Source: Acidimicrobiales bacterium
GTDB lineage: Bacteria > Actinomycetota > Acidimicrobiia > Acidimicrobiales > SHLQ01
Assembly: GCA_013002375.1 (NCBI GenBank)
Contig: JABDJW010000038.1
Location: 1-17,949 of the forward strand
Length of the DNA: 17,949 bases
Reading direction: 5' to 3'
Shown: positions 6,921 to 14,811 of the stretch, piece after piece
How positions within the stretch are numbered: position 1 is the stretch's first letter
Layout: the number at the start of each line of letters is the position of its first letter
Program-made: the position numbers and the translations under genes
Notes under the pieces: model-generated
Told to the model about the DNA's origin: nothing
The model's input: the letters and a program-made list of their open reading frames with translations, nothing else
The model's database searches: none

Positions 6921-7406
6921 GTGCGCGAATGGGCAGTATCCGGTGGCCTGATCCAGGCCACGAACGGCCTCTTGCTGGTCGAGAACCGTCGGCGGAACGG
7001 TTCGGTCGACTGGAGCCCTCCCGGCGGGGTGGTCGACGAGGGTGAGGGTTCGGTCGAGGCCCTGACGCGCGAGGTACGGGAAGAGACCGGTCTGATCGTC
7101 GAGCGATGGGCGCCCCTCAGTTACGAAATCGACGTGACCTTCGTCGATGCCGGTATGCACCTGCGGGTCGAGTCGTATCAGGCGATCGACTGGTCGGGCG
7201 CGATCACCGTCGACGACCCCGATGGCATCGTCGAGCAAGTGGAGTTCTGTTCACCGGCGCTGTGTATCAATCGGCTGGCCGGCAGCCCGGCATGGGTCCG
7301 CGAGCCGGTCATGGACTGGTTGGCCGACACGTGGACCGACGGGCGCTCGTATGCCTACCGGGTCACCGGCACGACCCCGGCGACGATGCAGGCCCAACGG
7401 CTGTGA
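6921..7406 (+). CDS. Nudix hydrolase
   Basis: A 161-residue protein with a perfect Nudix box GX5EX7REUXEEXGU at residues 36-58: G36, E42, R50-E51 and E54-E55 (metal ligands) and T56-G57-L58, seen as GGVVDEGEGS then REVREETGL. It should hydrolyse a nucleoside diphosphate linked to another moiety using Mg2+ or Mn2+. The substrate cannot be read from the box. The fold before the box (AVSGGLIQATNGLLLVENRR, SVDWSPPGG) is standard for the MutT/ADPRase-like group, and the C-terminal residues 105-161 are less conserved. The start GTG 6921 is the first codon that gives the usual N-terminal beta strand. Its stop lies within a 27-bp tandem repeat shared with the dinB leader, 49 bp before dinB. A nucleotide-pool role next to an error-prone polymerase is suggestive but unproven. 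Confidence 0.92.
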   Translation: MREWAVSGGLIQATNGLLLVENRRRNGSVDWSPPGGVVDEGEGSVEALTREVREETGLIVERWAPLSYEIDVTFVDAGMHLRVESYQAIDWSGAITVDDPDGIVEQVEFCSPALCINRLAGSPAWVREPVMDWLADTWTDGRSYAYRVTGTTPATMQAQRL

Positions 7407-7451
7407 GCGGTGAACCAGGCCGAGCGGCTGTGAGCGGTGAACGAGGCCCAG
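7398..7451 (+). repeat. 27-bp tandem repeat (2 copies) at the Nudix/dinB junction
   Basis: Two adjacent 27-bp units, 7398-7424 and 7425-7451, each beginning CGGCTGTGAGCGGTGAAC, differ at only two positions. A partial copy (AGGCCCA) precedes the first. The Nudix stop TGA (7404-7406) is in unit 1 and its duplicate is in unit 2. One difference turns CAGG into GAGG, creating a Shine-Dalgarno-like GAGG at 7443-7446, 9 nt before the dinB ATG. Confidence 0.9.
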
Positions 7452-7455
7452 CTCG

Positions 7456-8775
7456 ATGAGCGCGCCGCGGGAGCTCGGTTTCCTGCACGTCGACATGGAT
7501 GCGTTCTTCGTGTCGGTCGAGTTGTTGCGCCGGCCCGAGCTGCGGGGCCAACCCGTCGTCGTCGGCGGCCGGGGTCGCCGAGGGGTGGTCGCGGCGGCCA
7601 GCTACGAAGCTCGTTCGTTCGGGGTGTTCTCGGCCATGTCGTCGGTGGAGGCTCGTCGCCGATGCCCGCAGGCGATCTTCCTTCCCGGTGACCACGCCCG
7701 CTACGCAGAGGTCAGCGGCCGGGTCATGGCGATCCTGCGGTCGTACACGCCACTGGTCGAACCGTTGTCGCTCGACGAGGCGTTCCTCGATGTGCGGCCG
7801 GCCTATCGCGAGCGGGGCGACGGGCCCAGCATTGCCCGGTCGATCCGGCGCGAAATCCACGAACAGGAGTCACTCACGTGTTCGGTCGGTGTCGCGGCGG
7901 TGAAGTTCCTGGCCAAACTCGGATCGGTGGCGGCCAAGCCCAAGGCCACCGCCGATGGCCCGGTGTACGGGTCGGGTGTGCACGTCATCGACGTCGGAAC
8001 CGAATTGGCCTTCTTGCATCCCTTGCCGGCCAAGGCGCTGTGGGGCGTCGGTCCCAAGACGCTGGCCAAACTCGAACGCCTCGGCGTGCAGACGATCGGC
8101 GATGTCGCCGCGGTGCCCGAACCCACGTTGATCAGCCTGCTCGGCCAGGCCAGCGGCCGCCATCTGCATCAGCTGGCCAACGGGATCGATCACCGCGAGG
8201 TCGAGGCCGATCAGAAGACCAAGTCGATCAGCCACGAGGAGACCTTCGAATTCGACCTGCGCGACCCGGCCCCGATCGACCGCGAGATCCTTCGAATGAG
8301 TGAGGCGGTCGCCAGCCGTTTGCGGAAGTCGAATCTGGCCGGCCGGACCGTGCAGCTCAAGCTCCGCTTCGGCGACTTCACCACCCTGACCCGCTCGGTG
8401 ACGGTCCCGAACCCCATCGACGATGGGGCCGACATCGTGCGGGCCGCCCGCTCGTTGATCGAACCGATCGATACCGGACCGGGTCTCCGCCTGCTGGGGG
8501 TCGGCGTGAGCGGGCTGGTCGACGGCACCGTGCGCCAGCTCTCGCTCGACGATCTCGCGGCAGATGACCGAACCGGCCCCGAAGGGGCGGCCGCCCGAAA
8601 GCGGGCAACACCCACCGTCGACGCCATCCGGGACAAGTTCGGCGACGATGCGATCGGCCCCGCGGTATTGGCCAAACCGGCCCGCGACGGCGGTAGCGGG
8701 CTCGATCTCAAGCGGGCCGGGGCCCAGCACTGGGGTCCCGATCGGGCCGATGGCGAAGAATCGGGCGAATCGTGA
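7456..8775 (+). CDS. dinB: DNA polymerase IV (Y-family)
   Basis: A 439-residue Y-family translesion polymerase. Palm motifs: HVDMDAFFVSVE with the first catalytic aspartate D13, and PLSLDEAFLDV with D107 and E108. The fingers segment SYEARSFGVFSAMSS (49-63) is typical. The thumb HhH region follows at about 190-235 (LPAKALWGVGPKTLAKLERL). The little-finger domain (about 255-365) contains ASRLRKSNLAGRTVQLKLRF. QLSLDDL (about 361-367) resembles a beta-clamp-binding QLxLF peptide but lacks the final aromatic residue, so clamp binding is uncertain. The C-terminal 70 residues are low-complexity and charged, longer than in E. coli Pol IV (351 aa), a common actinobacterial extension. The start ATG 7456 gives the usual short N-terminus before HVDMD. 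No LexA-box is visible in the 49-bp leader. Confidence 0.95.
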   Translation: MSAPRELGFLHVDMDAFFVSVELLRRPELRGQPVVVGGRGRRGVVAAASYEARSFGVFSAMSSVEARRRCPQAIFLPGDHARYAEVSGRVMAILRSYTPLVEPLSLDEAFLDVRPAYRERGDGPSIARSIRREIHEQESLTCSVGVAAVKFLAKLGSVAAKPKATADGPVYGSGVHVIDVGTELAFLHPLPAKALWGVGPKTLAKLERLGVQTIGDVAAVPEPTLISLLGQASGRHLHQLANGIDHREVEADQKTKSISHEETFEFDLRDPAPIDREILRMSEAVASRLRKSNLAGRTVQLKLRFGDFTTLTRSVTVPNPIDDGADIVRAARSLIEPIDTGPGLRLLGVGVSGLVDGTVRQLSLDDLAADDRTGPEGAAARKRATPTVDAIRDKFGDDAIGPAVLAKPARDGGSGLDLKRAGAQHWGPDRADGEESGES

Positions 8776-8806
8776 CGTCCGAAAGGGAAACGAAATGCGA
8801 TACAAA

Positions 8807-8834
8807 TTGCCCGGTCGGCGCGTTGTTGTACCGT
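8807..8834 (+). promoter_or_regulatory. Candidate promoter TTGCCC-16-TACCGT for the DUF3040 gene
   Basis: In the 149-bp gap after dinB, TTGCCC (8807-8812) and TACCGT (8829-8834) are 16 bp apart, plausible -35/-10 spacing for the housekeeping sigma. This would give a 5' leader of roughly 80 nt, in contrast to the leaderless heads elsewhere. The rest of the gap is A-rich at 8781-8808 and otherwise featureless. Confidence 0.4.
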
Positions 8835-8913
8835 CGGGGCTGTGCGATGATGAACACCAGCGACCTTGTTGCCGATAACAGCTGGTAGCCCAGCTGTGGC
8901 AGCATCGAGGGCG

Positions 8914-8919
8914 AAAGGA
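8914..8919 (+). promoter_or_regulatory. Shine-Dalgarno AAAGGA of the DUF3040 gene
   Basis: AAAGGA ends 5 nt before GTG 8925 and fixes that start. It is the clearest ribosome binding site in the window. Confidence 0.75.
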
Positions 8920-8924
8920 CCGTA

Positions 8925-9311
8925 GTGCCGCTATCCGAAGACGAGCAGCGCATTCTCAGCGAGATCGAGCAACAGCTCTACGAGACCGACCCTGCGTTGG
9001 CACGCGAGGTCAGTTCGACCACGGTGTACACGGCGGCCTTCCGCGGTATCCGTCTGGCCCTGTTCGGGTTCTTGGGTGGCGTCGTGTTCCTTTGGTTCAC
9101 CCTGGGCACCAGTTACTGGTTGGCCTTTCTCGGCTTCTTGATCATGCTGGCCTCGACGTTGTGGTTCGAACGAAATGCCCGCAAGCTCGGCCGCGTCGGC
9201 CTCGAGCAGATGACGAACCAGATGCGGGGCGCCGGGCTACGCGACTACTTGGGCTCCACCGGCTCCAAGATGCGCGACCGTATGCGGCGCGACGAAGACG
9301 ACCAAGAGTAA
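8925..9311 (+). CDS. DUF3040 two-TM membrane protein
   Basis: A 128-residue protein beginning MPLSEDEQRILSEIEQQLYE, the hallmark N-terminus of the actinobacterial DUF3040 family, followed by DPALAREV. Two transmembrane segments follow, about 42-60 (LALFGFLGGVVFLWFTLG) and 63-81, with a short turn between them, so both ends are cytoplasmic. The C-terminal tail (83-128) is highly charged (KMRDRMRRDEDDQE). The family is widespread in actinobacteria, often near cell-division and wall genes, and its function is not established as far as I know. The GTG start is supported by AAAGGA 5 nt upstream. It ends 36 bp from the convergent transglutaminase operon, with a hairpin between. Confidence 0.92.
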   Translation: MPLSEDEQRILSEIEQQLYETDPALAREVSSTTVYTAAFRGIRLALFGFLGGVVFLWFTLGTSYWLAFLGFLIMLASTLWFERNARKLGRVGLEQMTNQMRGAGLRDYLGSTGSKMRDRMRRDEDDQE

Positions 9312-9324
9312 GCCCCAAGAACAA

Positions 9325-9346
9325 GCGCCGAGAATAGGCCCGGCGC
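9325..9346. terminator. Candidate bidirectional hairpin between convergent genes
   Basis: GCGCCG (9325-9330) and CGGCGC (9341-9346) are perfect inverted repeats around a 10-nt loop, inside the 36-bp gap between the DUF3040 stop and the transglutaminase stop. There is no T-run on either side, so it is not a classical intrinsic terminator. Actinobacteria often use such U-less hairpins. Confidence 0.45.
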
Positions 9347-9347
9347 G

Positions 9348-11651
9348 CTAGTCGACGGTGACGGCCTGCCGATCGGCGGGCGGCTGGGTGTCCGGCGCGT
9401 CACGTACCAGCAGCGGCCGAGGGTCGAGCTCGTAGCGAACCCGTTCCAGATTGGTCATGCGTGAGATCGTTGTTTCGCGGATGCCGTCGGCGATGATCGC
9501 GGCCCGCTCGGCGGCCTCGACCGACGGGTCGGTCGGGGAGTAATGGGCCGCGGTGCGCAGCCCGGCGAGCTCGCGGAACGGCTCGGAGTGCTCGCCGAGT
9601 GCGTTGCCGGATCGGTTGGCGAGTTCGTGGGGCGTCTCGGCGGACTGCTGGGTGATGCCCATGCGGTGGGCATGTTCGAGGGCGTCGGCCCATGCGTATT
9701 TCACCGAGTCGCGGGTGGCGTCGGGTCGGCCGCGGAATCGTTGCCGCTTCCGGGCCTTGGCCGTTCTGAGCATCCAGGCGGCACCGGCCACCGTGCCCAG
9801 CAGCAACACCAGGAACGCGAAGCGGCCGAGCCACGGGCCGAACGAGAAGCCCTGGTCCTCGGCGACGCCGCCGACCGGCTGGGCGTCGTCGGGCTGGTCG
9901 GGCACCAGCGAGGGGCGAGGCTGGACCGGTTGCGTCTCGGGGGTGGGGATGGTCTCGGGCGCGGAGTTGGGGGTGATGGTTTCCGGTGGTTGCGGTTCCT
10001 GCTGGGTGATGGCGGAATCTCGCGGTGCGCCGCGGTTGGGGGTGGGTTCGAAGCGGACCCAGCCGACGTCGGCGAACCAGACCTCGGGCCAGGCGTGGGC
10101 GTGGCGGCCCCGCACGACGTACTGGAGCGTGCCGGGAATCTGTTCGCCGGGCGTGAACCCGACCGCGACCCGGGTCGGGATGCGCAGGGTGCGGGCCATG
10201 GCCGCGAAGCTGCCCGCGAACTGTTCGCAGTACCCGGTGCGGCTGTCGAGCAGGAAGTCCTCGATGCGGTCGTTGGAGTGGCCCTTGACCACGTCGATGT
10301 CGTAGGTGAAAACGTCGCTCCGGAGGTGGTTCTGGAGGGCCAGCGCTTGTTCGTACTGGCCTTGGGCGTTGGCGGCCTCGACGATCCGGCGGGCCTCGTC
10401 GCGAACGACGTTGCTGAACCCGTCGGGCAGGGCGGTGTTGGTCTCGAGGATGTCGGGCGGGATGGGCCGCTCGACAGCGTCTTCTACTTGCGCCGCGGTT
10501 CGGTTGGGGAGCTCGCTCACCACCGTGTAGAAATCACCCCGTTCCAGTTCGGTGCCGTTCTTGATCAGCAGCGAGCCGGTGGTGGGATCCCACTCGGCGT
10601 CGATGGTGTTCGATTGGAAGCTTCGTGGTTGGTAGGCCGCCGGGAGCCAATCGCCGCCCAGGTTGTCGACGGCCACGGTCTGGATGACCTCGTCGGTGGG
10701 CAGGCCCCCCGGTTCGCCCGACGGTAGTTCGGTGCCCGCTTCGTCGAAATTGGAGCCGAGGGTCCACTCGCTGCCGTTGAAGTTGTCCAGCGAAGCGAGC
10801 TTCCAGTAGTCGGCGACGTCGGATGTGCCGGTGAAGGCAATGGTGTCGGGCAGGTCGACGAGCTGGCTCTGGATCTCGACCAGGGGGTTGATGGCGATGC
10901 GGGTGCCGCCTCCACCACCGCCGGGATCGATGTCGACCAACGCGTCAGCGTCGGCGCCGGGAACCTGCGGGCCGAACAGGGCCGCCGCCAAGACGACGAC
11001 TGCAGTGAGCGCCCCGCCGGTCCGGAGGAGCGCCCAACCGCCGGGCCGGGCGTTGTCGCCGAGCCAGTTGCCGTCGAGCTCGAAGCGGTCGGTCCGATGG
11101 GCCAGGAAGAACAACAACGCGGCGGCGGCGAAGAAGACGGCGCTCGATACCTGATGCACCTCGGCGCCGAGGACGGTCTGCAGGATGAACACCGCGAGCG
11201 GCGGTATCAGGGCCTCAATGCTGGAGTGCAGCCGAAAGGCCGCCCAATCGATGAGGTATGCGGTGAGCCAGACACCGAGCGCGGCGGCGATGATCAGCCC
11301 GGTGGTCGCTTCGGTCGGTGCGGTGACGTTCTGAAAGGACTCCCACCCGGTATCGAGGTCGGCGCGGAGTGCGGCCCGGGTGGCGCCGTTGGGGATGCCG
11401 AACGTGCTCGAGCCGCGGTAGAACACGAGCGTGCCGGTGAAGATCAGCCCGGCGAAGGACAGCAGGGTCGAGAGAAACAGTCCGAGCCGAAGCCGCCGAG
11501 CCGCGATGGAAATGCCGTGGGAGGCCAGCGCCATGATGACCATCGGGCGGACCCACGACCCGGAATCGAACAGGCGGGCGTAGCCGGCGATGACGGCCAG
11601 GCTGAGCAGCACCGACGCGGCTTCCACCAGCGGGGCGAGGCGGCGGTTCAC
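9348..11651 (-). CDS. Transglutaminase-like membrane protein (TgpA type, DUF3488/DUF4129)
   Basis: A 767-residue protein. The N-terminal half has about six hydrophobic segments between residues 10 and 230, then a long extracytoplasmic region. The transglutaminase core (about 435-540) shows C475 in RTGYCEQFAGSFAAMARTLR, H519 in GRHAHAWPEVWF, and GWVRFEPTP, where E535 stands in the place of the usual catalytic aspartate. A Pro/Gln/Thr-rich linker (545-597) precedes a last TM (about 609-629) and a cytoplasmic DUF4129-like domain (YAWADALEHAHRMGITQQSA, 652-671). TgpA of Pseudomonas has this plan and is essential, and its substrate is unknown. The GTG at 11651 overlaps the DUF58 stop as GTGA. It is the last gene of the moxR-DUF58-tgpA operon, which is conserved in actinobacteria. 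Confidence 0.93.
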   Translation of the reverse strand: MNRRLAPLVEAASVLLSLAVIAGYARLFDSGSWVRPMVIMALASHGISIAARRLRLGLFLSTLLSFAGLIFTGTLVFYRGSSTFGIPNGATRAALRADLDTGWESFQNVTAPTEATTGLIIAAALGVWLTAYLIDWAAFRLHSSIEALIPPLAVFILQTVLGAEVHQVSSAVFFAAAALLFFLAHRTDRFELDGNWLGDNARPGGWALLRTGGALTAVVVLAAALFGPQVPGADADALVDIDPGGGGGGTRIAINPLVEIQSQLVDLPDTIAFTGTSDVADYWKLASLDNFNGSEWTLGSNFDEAGTELPSGEPGGLPTDEVIQTVAVDNLGGDWLPAAYQPRSFQSNTIDAEWDPTTGSLLIKNGTELERGDFYTVVSELPNRTAAQVEDAVERPIPPDILETNTALPDGFSNVVRDEARRIVEAANAQGQYEQALALQNHLRSDVFTYDIDVVKGHSNDRIEDFLLDSRTGYCEQFAGSFAAMARTLRIPTRVAVGFTPGEQIPGTLQYVVRGRHAHAWPEVWFADVGWVRFEPTPNRGAPRDSAITQQEPQPPETITPNSAPETIPTPETQPVQPRPSLVPDQPDDAQPVGGVAEDQGFSFGPWLGRFAFLVLLLGTVAGAAWMLRTAKARKRQRFRGRPDATRDSVKYAWADALEHAHRMGITQQSAETPHELANRSGNALGEHSEPFRELAGLRTAAHYSPTDPSVEAAERAAIIADGIRETTISRMTNLERVRYELDPRPLLVRDAPDTQPPADRQAVTVD

Positions 11652-12838
11652 GAAGGTCGCCCGACGAGACGGCTGGAGAGGTGGTAGCGATCCCAGACCT
11701 GGGGGAAGGGCAGGTTTCGGGTGACCGAGATCGCGGCGGCCGGGTGGGGTCCCGAGTCGGGCTCGGCGGGGTCGTAGGCCGATGGTTCGACGTGGACGAG
11801 GGTCAGCGACCGCACCCGCTGGCCGGCCATCTTCACCGCCTCCAGGTCGGCCGAGCCCAGCTGGGTGGCAACGACGACGATCGAGGTGTAGGCGACGTCG
11901 GTGAGTGCCGGTTCGAGTTGGGCCGGAAGGTGGCGCAGTCCGGTCGGGTTGGCCAACGCAAGACTTCGCAGCAAGGTGTCGACGTGCAGCGTGCCCGCAC
12001 CGAATTCGGAGTCGGTGCCATCGGCGAGCAGGAGGCGGGTGGCCTGTTGGCGTTGGTTCGCAGCGACCAGCAGGCTGGCCGCGATCGATGCCAAGGCGTC
12101 GAGCGCGTCGACCGAGATCTCGGCTCGGTTGTCGAGCACGACGGTGAGGCGGCCCTGGCGAATCTGCTCGTCCTGGCGGACCATCAACTGATCGTGTCGG
12201 GCCGACGACGCCCAGTGCACCCGGCGCAGATCGTCGCCGCTCACATACGGTCGGAGGGCGTGAAACTCGTCGCCGCTCTGGTGCACGGGGGCGAGTTGTT
12301 CGTCGGTGGCCAAGCTCTGGTCCTGTCCATCGGGCTCCGGCAGGGCACGGACCGGGTAGACCGGCGGGTGCACCAGCAGTTCGGCCTTCGGGGCCGAGCG
12401 GATGCGACCGCGGGTGAGTCCGAACGGATCGGTGAGCTCGATGTCGAGCGGCCCGACGTCGACGACGCCGCGTTTGTCGGTCGGCAGTCGGTAGGCCGCA
12501 GTGCTGGTGGCCCCCTTGGCCAGCGGCGCAACCGAGAGGCGGGCGCCGCGGGTGCCGGAGACGCCGTCGTGAATGCGGAGCACCGGTGTGGCGCGCCGAG
12601 CCCGGTTCACGAGTTGGAGTTCGACGCGGGCCGGCGCGCCGGCCGGAACGCGGCCCGGAGAAATCGTCCGGGAGACCTGCAGTGAGAGGCGGCGGAATCG
12701 CACGTACAGCCAGCAGACCGCCAACAGAGCCAAGGCCACGATGCCGAGCAGGAAGATCTCCAGGTACCCGAGCACGCGGCCCACCGTTACGGCGGTGAGA
12801 CCGATGAGCAGAACCAGGACGCCTGCTCGGGTGGGCAT
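11648..12838 (-). CDS. DUF58 membrane-anchored protein (MoxR partner)
   Basis: A 396-residue protein. Two N-terminal TM segments (about 5-23 and 26-46) are followed by a beta-rich domain (50-155, VELQLVNRARR, PLDIELTDPFGLTRG). The DUF58 signature is at about 192-222: FHALRPYVSGDDLRRVHWAS then RQDE. The following region (LTVVLDNR, 231-238) is VWA-like, but the DxSxS metal-site motif is not evident (D-N-R instead). DUF58 proteins are thought to work with MoxR AAA+ ATPases in assembly or folding of envelope complexes, though a biochemical activity is not established. The start ATG 12838 overlaps the MoxR stop by one base (TGATG), and its own stop overlaps the transglutaminase start, so all three are probably translationally coupled. 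Confidence 0.93.
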   Translation of the reverse strand: MPTRAGVLVLLIGLTAVTVGRVLGYLEIFLLGIVALALLAVCWLYVRFRRLSLQVSRTISPGRVPAGAPARVELQLVNRARRATPVLRIHDGVSGTRGARLSVAPLAKGATSTAAYRLPTDKRGVVDVGPLDIELTDPFGLTRGRIRSAPKAELLVHPPVYPVRALPEPDGQDQSLATDEQLAPVHQSGDEFHALRPYVSGDDLRRVHWASSARHDQLMVRQDEQIRQGRLTVVLDNRAEISVDALDALASIAASLLVAANQRQQATRLLLADGTDSEFGAGTLHVDTLLRSLALANPTGLRHLPAQLEPALTDVAYTSIVVVATQLGSADLEAVKMAGQRVRSLTLVHVEPSAYDPAEPDSGPHPAAAISVTRNLPFPQVWDRYHLSSRLVGRPS

Positions 12839-13815
12839 CAGCTGCCGCCGCCCGCGGGCACTGGCACCCGGGTGAGGATCTCGCTGAGCACCGACTTGGC
12901 TGCGACCCCTTGCAGTTGAGCGTCCGCGCTGACGACCAGACGGTGGGTGATCACGTAGGAGGAGAGGGCCTTCACGTCGTCGGCGGTGACGTAGTCGCGC
13001 CCGCTGGCCGCGGCGAGTGCTTGCGAGACGCGCTGCAGTGCCAGCGTGGCCCGAGGCGACATCCCCAACGCCAGCATCGGGTGGCGGCGAGTCGCGGTCG
13101 CCAGGTCGACGAGGTAGCCCTGGAGCCCGGGATTCACGTGCACGCCGGAGAGCGCGCTCTGCATCGCGACGACCTCACCGGGCGTCAACACCGGGGTGAG
13201 GTTCTCGAGCAGCGCCTCGTCGGTGGAGGCACCGTGCGAGGTCAGGATTTCGATCTCGGCGGTGCGTTCGGGGTAGCCCATGTTGAGGCGCATCAGGAAC
13301 CGATCGAGCTGGCTTTCGGGCAGCGGGTAGGTCCCCTGGTGTTCGATTGGATTCTGGGTGGCGATGACCAGGAACGGGCGGGCCAAACGGTGGGTGATTC
13401 CATCGACGGTCACCTGACGCTCGGCCATTGCCTCCAGCAACGCCGATTGCGTCTTCGGCGAGGCCCGGTTGATTTCGTCAGCCAGCACGATGTTGTTGAA
13501 AACGGCCCCGGGCCGGAATTCGAAGGCGCCCGTCTCGCGATTCCAGACGCTGGCACCGACGACGTCGGAGGGCAGGAGATCAGGGGTGAACTGAATGCGG
13601 CCCATCGTGCCCGACACCGATGCGGCCAAGGACTTGGCCAAGCTGGTTTTGCCGAGGCCGGGCGCGTCTTCGATCAGCAGGTGACCATCGGCGATCATCG
13701 ACAGCGCGACCAGGCGCACTACGTCGTCTTTCCCCCGGATGAACTGCCCGATGTTGGTGCAGAGCGCACCGAACATCTGGGCAAACGTTCGGGTGGTGGT
13801 CTCTTGCACGCTCAC
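12838..13815 (-). CDS. MoxR-family AAA+ ATPase
   Basis: A 325-residue AAA_3-type ATPase. Walker A is DAPGLGKTSLAK with K56-T57. Walker B is NIVLADEINRASPKTQSALL with D113-E114. Sensor 1 is IATQNPIEHQGTYPLPESQL with N155, followed by the arginine-finger region LDRFLMRL. The C-terminal helical lid contains GMSPRATLALQRVSQALAA. It should form a cytoplasmic oligomeric ring acting as a chaperone for metal insertion or complex maturation together with the DUF58 and transglutaminase proteins of the same operon. The start is taken as GTG 13815. A second GTG two codons in (13809) is also possible. On the minus strand TAACAA lies just upstream (13822-13817) and could be a degenerate -10 for that second start. 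The intergenic region shared with the ROK gene is 87 bp. Confidence 0.94.
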   Translation of the reverse strand: MSVQETTTRTFAQMFGALCTNIGQFIRGKDDVVRLVALSMIADGHLLIEDAPGLGKTSLAKSLAASVSGTMGRIQFTPDLLPSDVVGASVWNRETGAFEFRPGAVFNNIVLADEINRASPKTQSALLEAMAERQVTVDGITHRLARPFLVIATQNPIEHQGTYPLPESQLDRFLMRLNMGYPERTAEIEILTSHGASTDEALLENLTPVLTPGEVVAMQSALSGVHVNPGLQGYLVDLATATRRHPMLALGMSPRATLALQRVSQALAAASGRDYVTADDVKALSSYVITHRLVVSADAQLQGVAAKSVLSEILTRVPVPAGGGS

Positions 13816-13888
13816 GTTGTTACCGGTCTCCCCAGATCTGTGCCGGCTTCCAGCGTAGAGCCCAGGTCGGGCCGACGCGGTTCGCCGC

Positions 13889-13894
13889 TACGGT
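13889..13894 (+). promoter_or_regulatory. -10 element TACGGT of the ROK gene
   Basis: TACGGT followed by 8 nt (TGTGGCTG) and then ATG 13903, with no Shine-Dalgarno. This supports leaderless expression and selects ATG 13903 in an otherwise much longer open frame that shadows moxR. Confidence 0.55.
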
Positions 13895-13902
13895 TGTGGC
13901 TG

Positions 13903-14811
13903 ATGGCTGACTGTCTCGCAATCGACATCGGCGGCACCAAGATGGTGGCCGCCCGAGTCGATTCCGCCGGAACGGTGCAGGCCCAGTCCCGTTGTTCTAC
14001 ACCGAAGTCAGACGACGCACAGGTCGTGTTTGGTTCACTGGCCGAGATCATCGCCGAGGTTTCGGCCGACGCACCGGACGGATTTGCCGCCTGCGGGGTC
14101 GGATGCGGTGGCCCGATGACGGTTGGTGGGGCCAGCGTCTCGCCGTTGAACATTCCCGGTTGGCGCGAGTTTCCGTTGCTCGATCGCTTGGTCGAACTGA
14201 CCGGGCTGCCCACCGAGATCGACAACGATGCCAAAGCACTGGCCTTGGGCGAAGGCTGGATCGGCGCTGCGGCCGGGCATCGCAACTATCTCGCCATGGT
14301 CGTTTCCACCGGGGTCGGAGCCGGGCTGGTGGTCGACGGTCGCCTGCTCGACGGCGTCGACGGCAATGCCGGTCACCTGGGCCACGTCGTCGTCGTGCCC
14401 GACGGACGCGCCTGCGTCTGTGGTTCGGCCGGCTGCCTCGAAGCCGAAGCCTCGGGCTCGGCCATTGCCGCGTTCTCGGGTCGACCGGCCAAGGAGGCCG
14501 GCCCCGACATTCGGGCCCGCACCGGCACCCTGGTCGGGCGCGCCGTGGCCCAGGCCGTCGTGCTGCTCGACATCGACCTGGCGTTGGTCGCGGGGTCGGT
14601 CGCGCTCGGGTTCGGCGATCCGTTTTTCGCCGCGGCGCAAGCCGAATTGGATCGCATGGCTCGCATCTCGTACGCCGGTGGGGCCGTGATCAGGCCCGCC
14701 GGCCTCGGTGCTGACGGTCCGATCATCGGCGCTGCCGCCGTGGGCTGGCGCCACCTTCGAGCCCACAACCATGATCCGGCCGGGGCTGATCCGGCCGGGG
14801 TCGGGCCATGA
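13903..14811 (+). CDS. ROK-family protein (glucokinase-like sugar kinase)
   Basis: A 302-residue ASKHA-fold protein without an N-terminal HTH, so more likely a kinase than a ROK repressor. Motifs: the ATP phosphate-1 loop AIDIGGTK (6-13), GVGCGGPM (65-72), DNDAKALALGE with catalytic D109, and STGVGAGLVV (135-144). The ROK zinc site H158 with C171, C173 and C178 (CVCGSAGCLE) is complete. It probably phosphorylates glucose or another hexose with ATP; inorganic polyphosphate also serves as donor in some actinobacterial relatives. The start ATG 13903 is set by the adjacent -10 and by homology beginning at once (CLAIDIGGTK). The C-terminus (DPAGADPAGVGP) is encoded by a 15-bp tandem repeat, and the stop overlaps the next ATG by 4 bp. 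Confidence 0.93.
   Translation: MADCLAIDIGGTKMVAARVDSAGTVQAQSRCSTPKSDDAQVVFGSLAEIIAEVSADAPDGFAACGVGCGGPMTVGGASVSPLNIPGWREFPLLDRLVELTGLPTEIDNDAKALALGEGWIGAAAGHRNYLAMVVSTGVGAGLVVDGRLLDGVDGNAGHLGHVVVVPDGRACVCGSAGCLEAEASGSAIAAFSGRPAKEAGPDIRARTGTLVGRAVAQAVVLLDIDLALVAGSVALGFGDPFFAAAQAELDRMARISYAGGAVIRPAGLGADGPIIGAAAVGWRHLRAHNHDPAGADPAGVGP
14772..14801 (+). repeat. 15-bp tandem repeat (2 copies) at the 3' end of the ROK gene
   Basis: TGATCCGGCCGGGG followed by C occurs at 14772-14786, and again followed by T at 14787-14801, 14 of 15 bases identical. The period is a multiple of three, so it adds the residues ADPAG in frame. It ends 6 bp before the overlapping start of the next gene. Confidence 0.85.

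Noticed and set aside
8795..8878. A 27-codon ORF after dinB with a purine-rich GGGAAA 4 nt before its ATG
   Set aside because: Its codon use and AT content do not match the neighbours, the candidate DUF3040 promoter lies inside it, and no recognisable peptide type results.
12910..13902. Open frame extending the ROK gene about 990 bp upstream on the plus strand
   Set aside because: It overlaps moxR in antisense. ROK homology starts at ATG 13903, preceded by a good -10 element.
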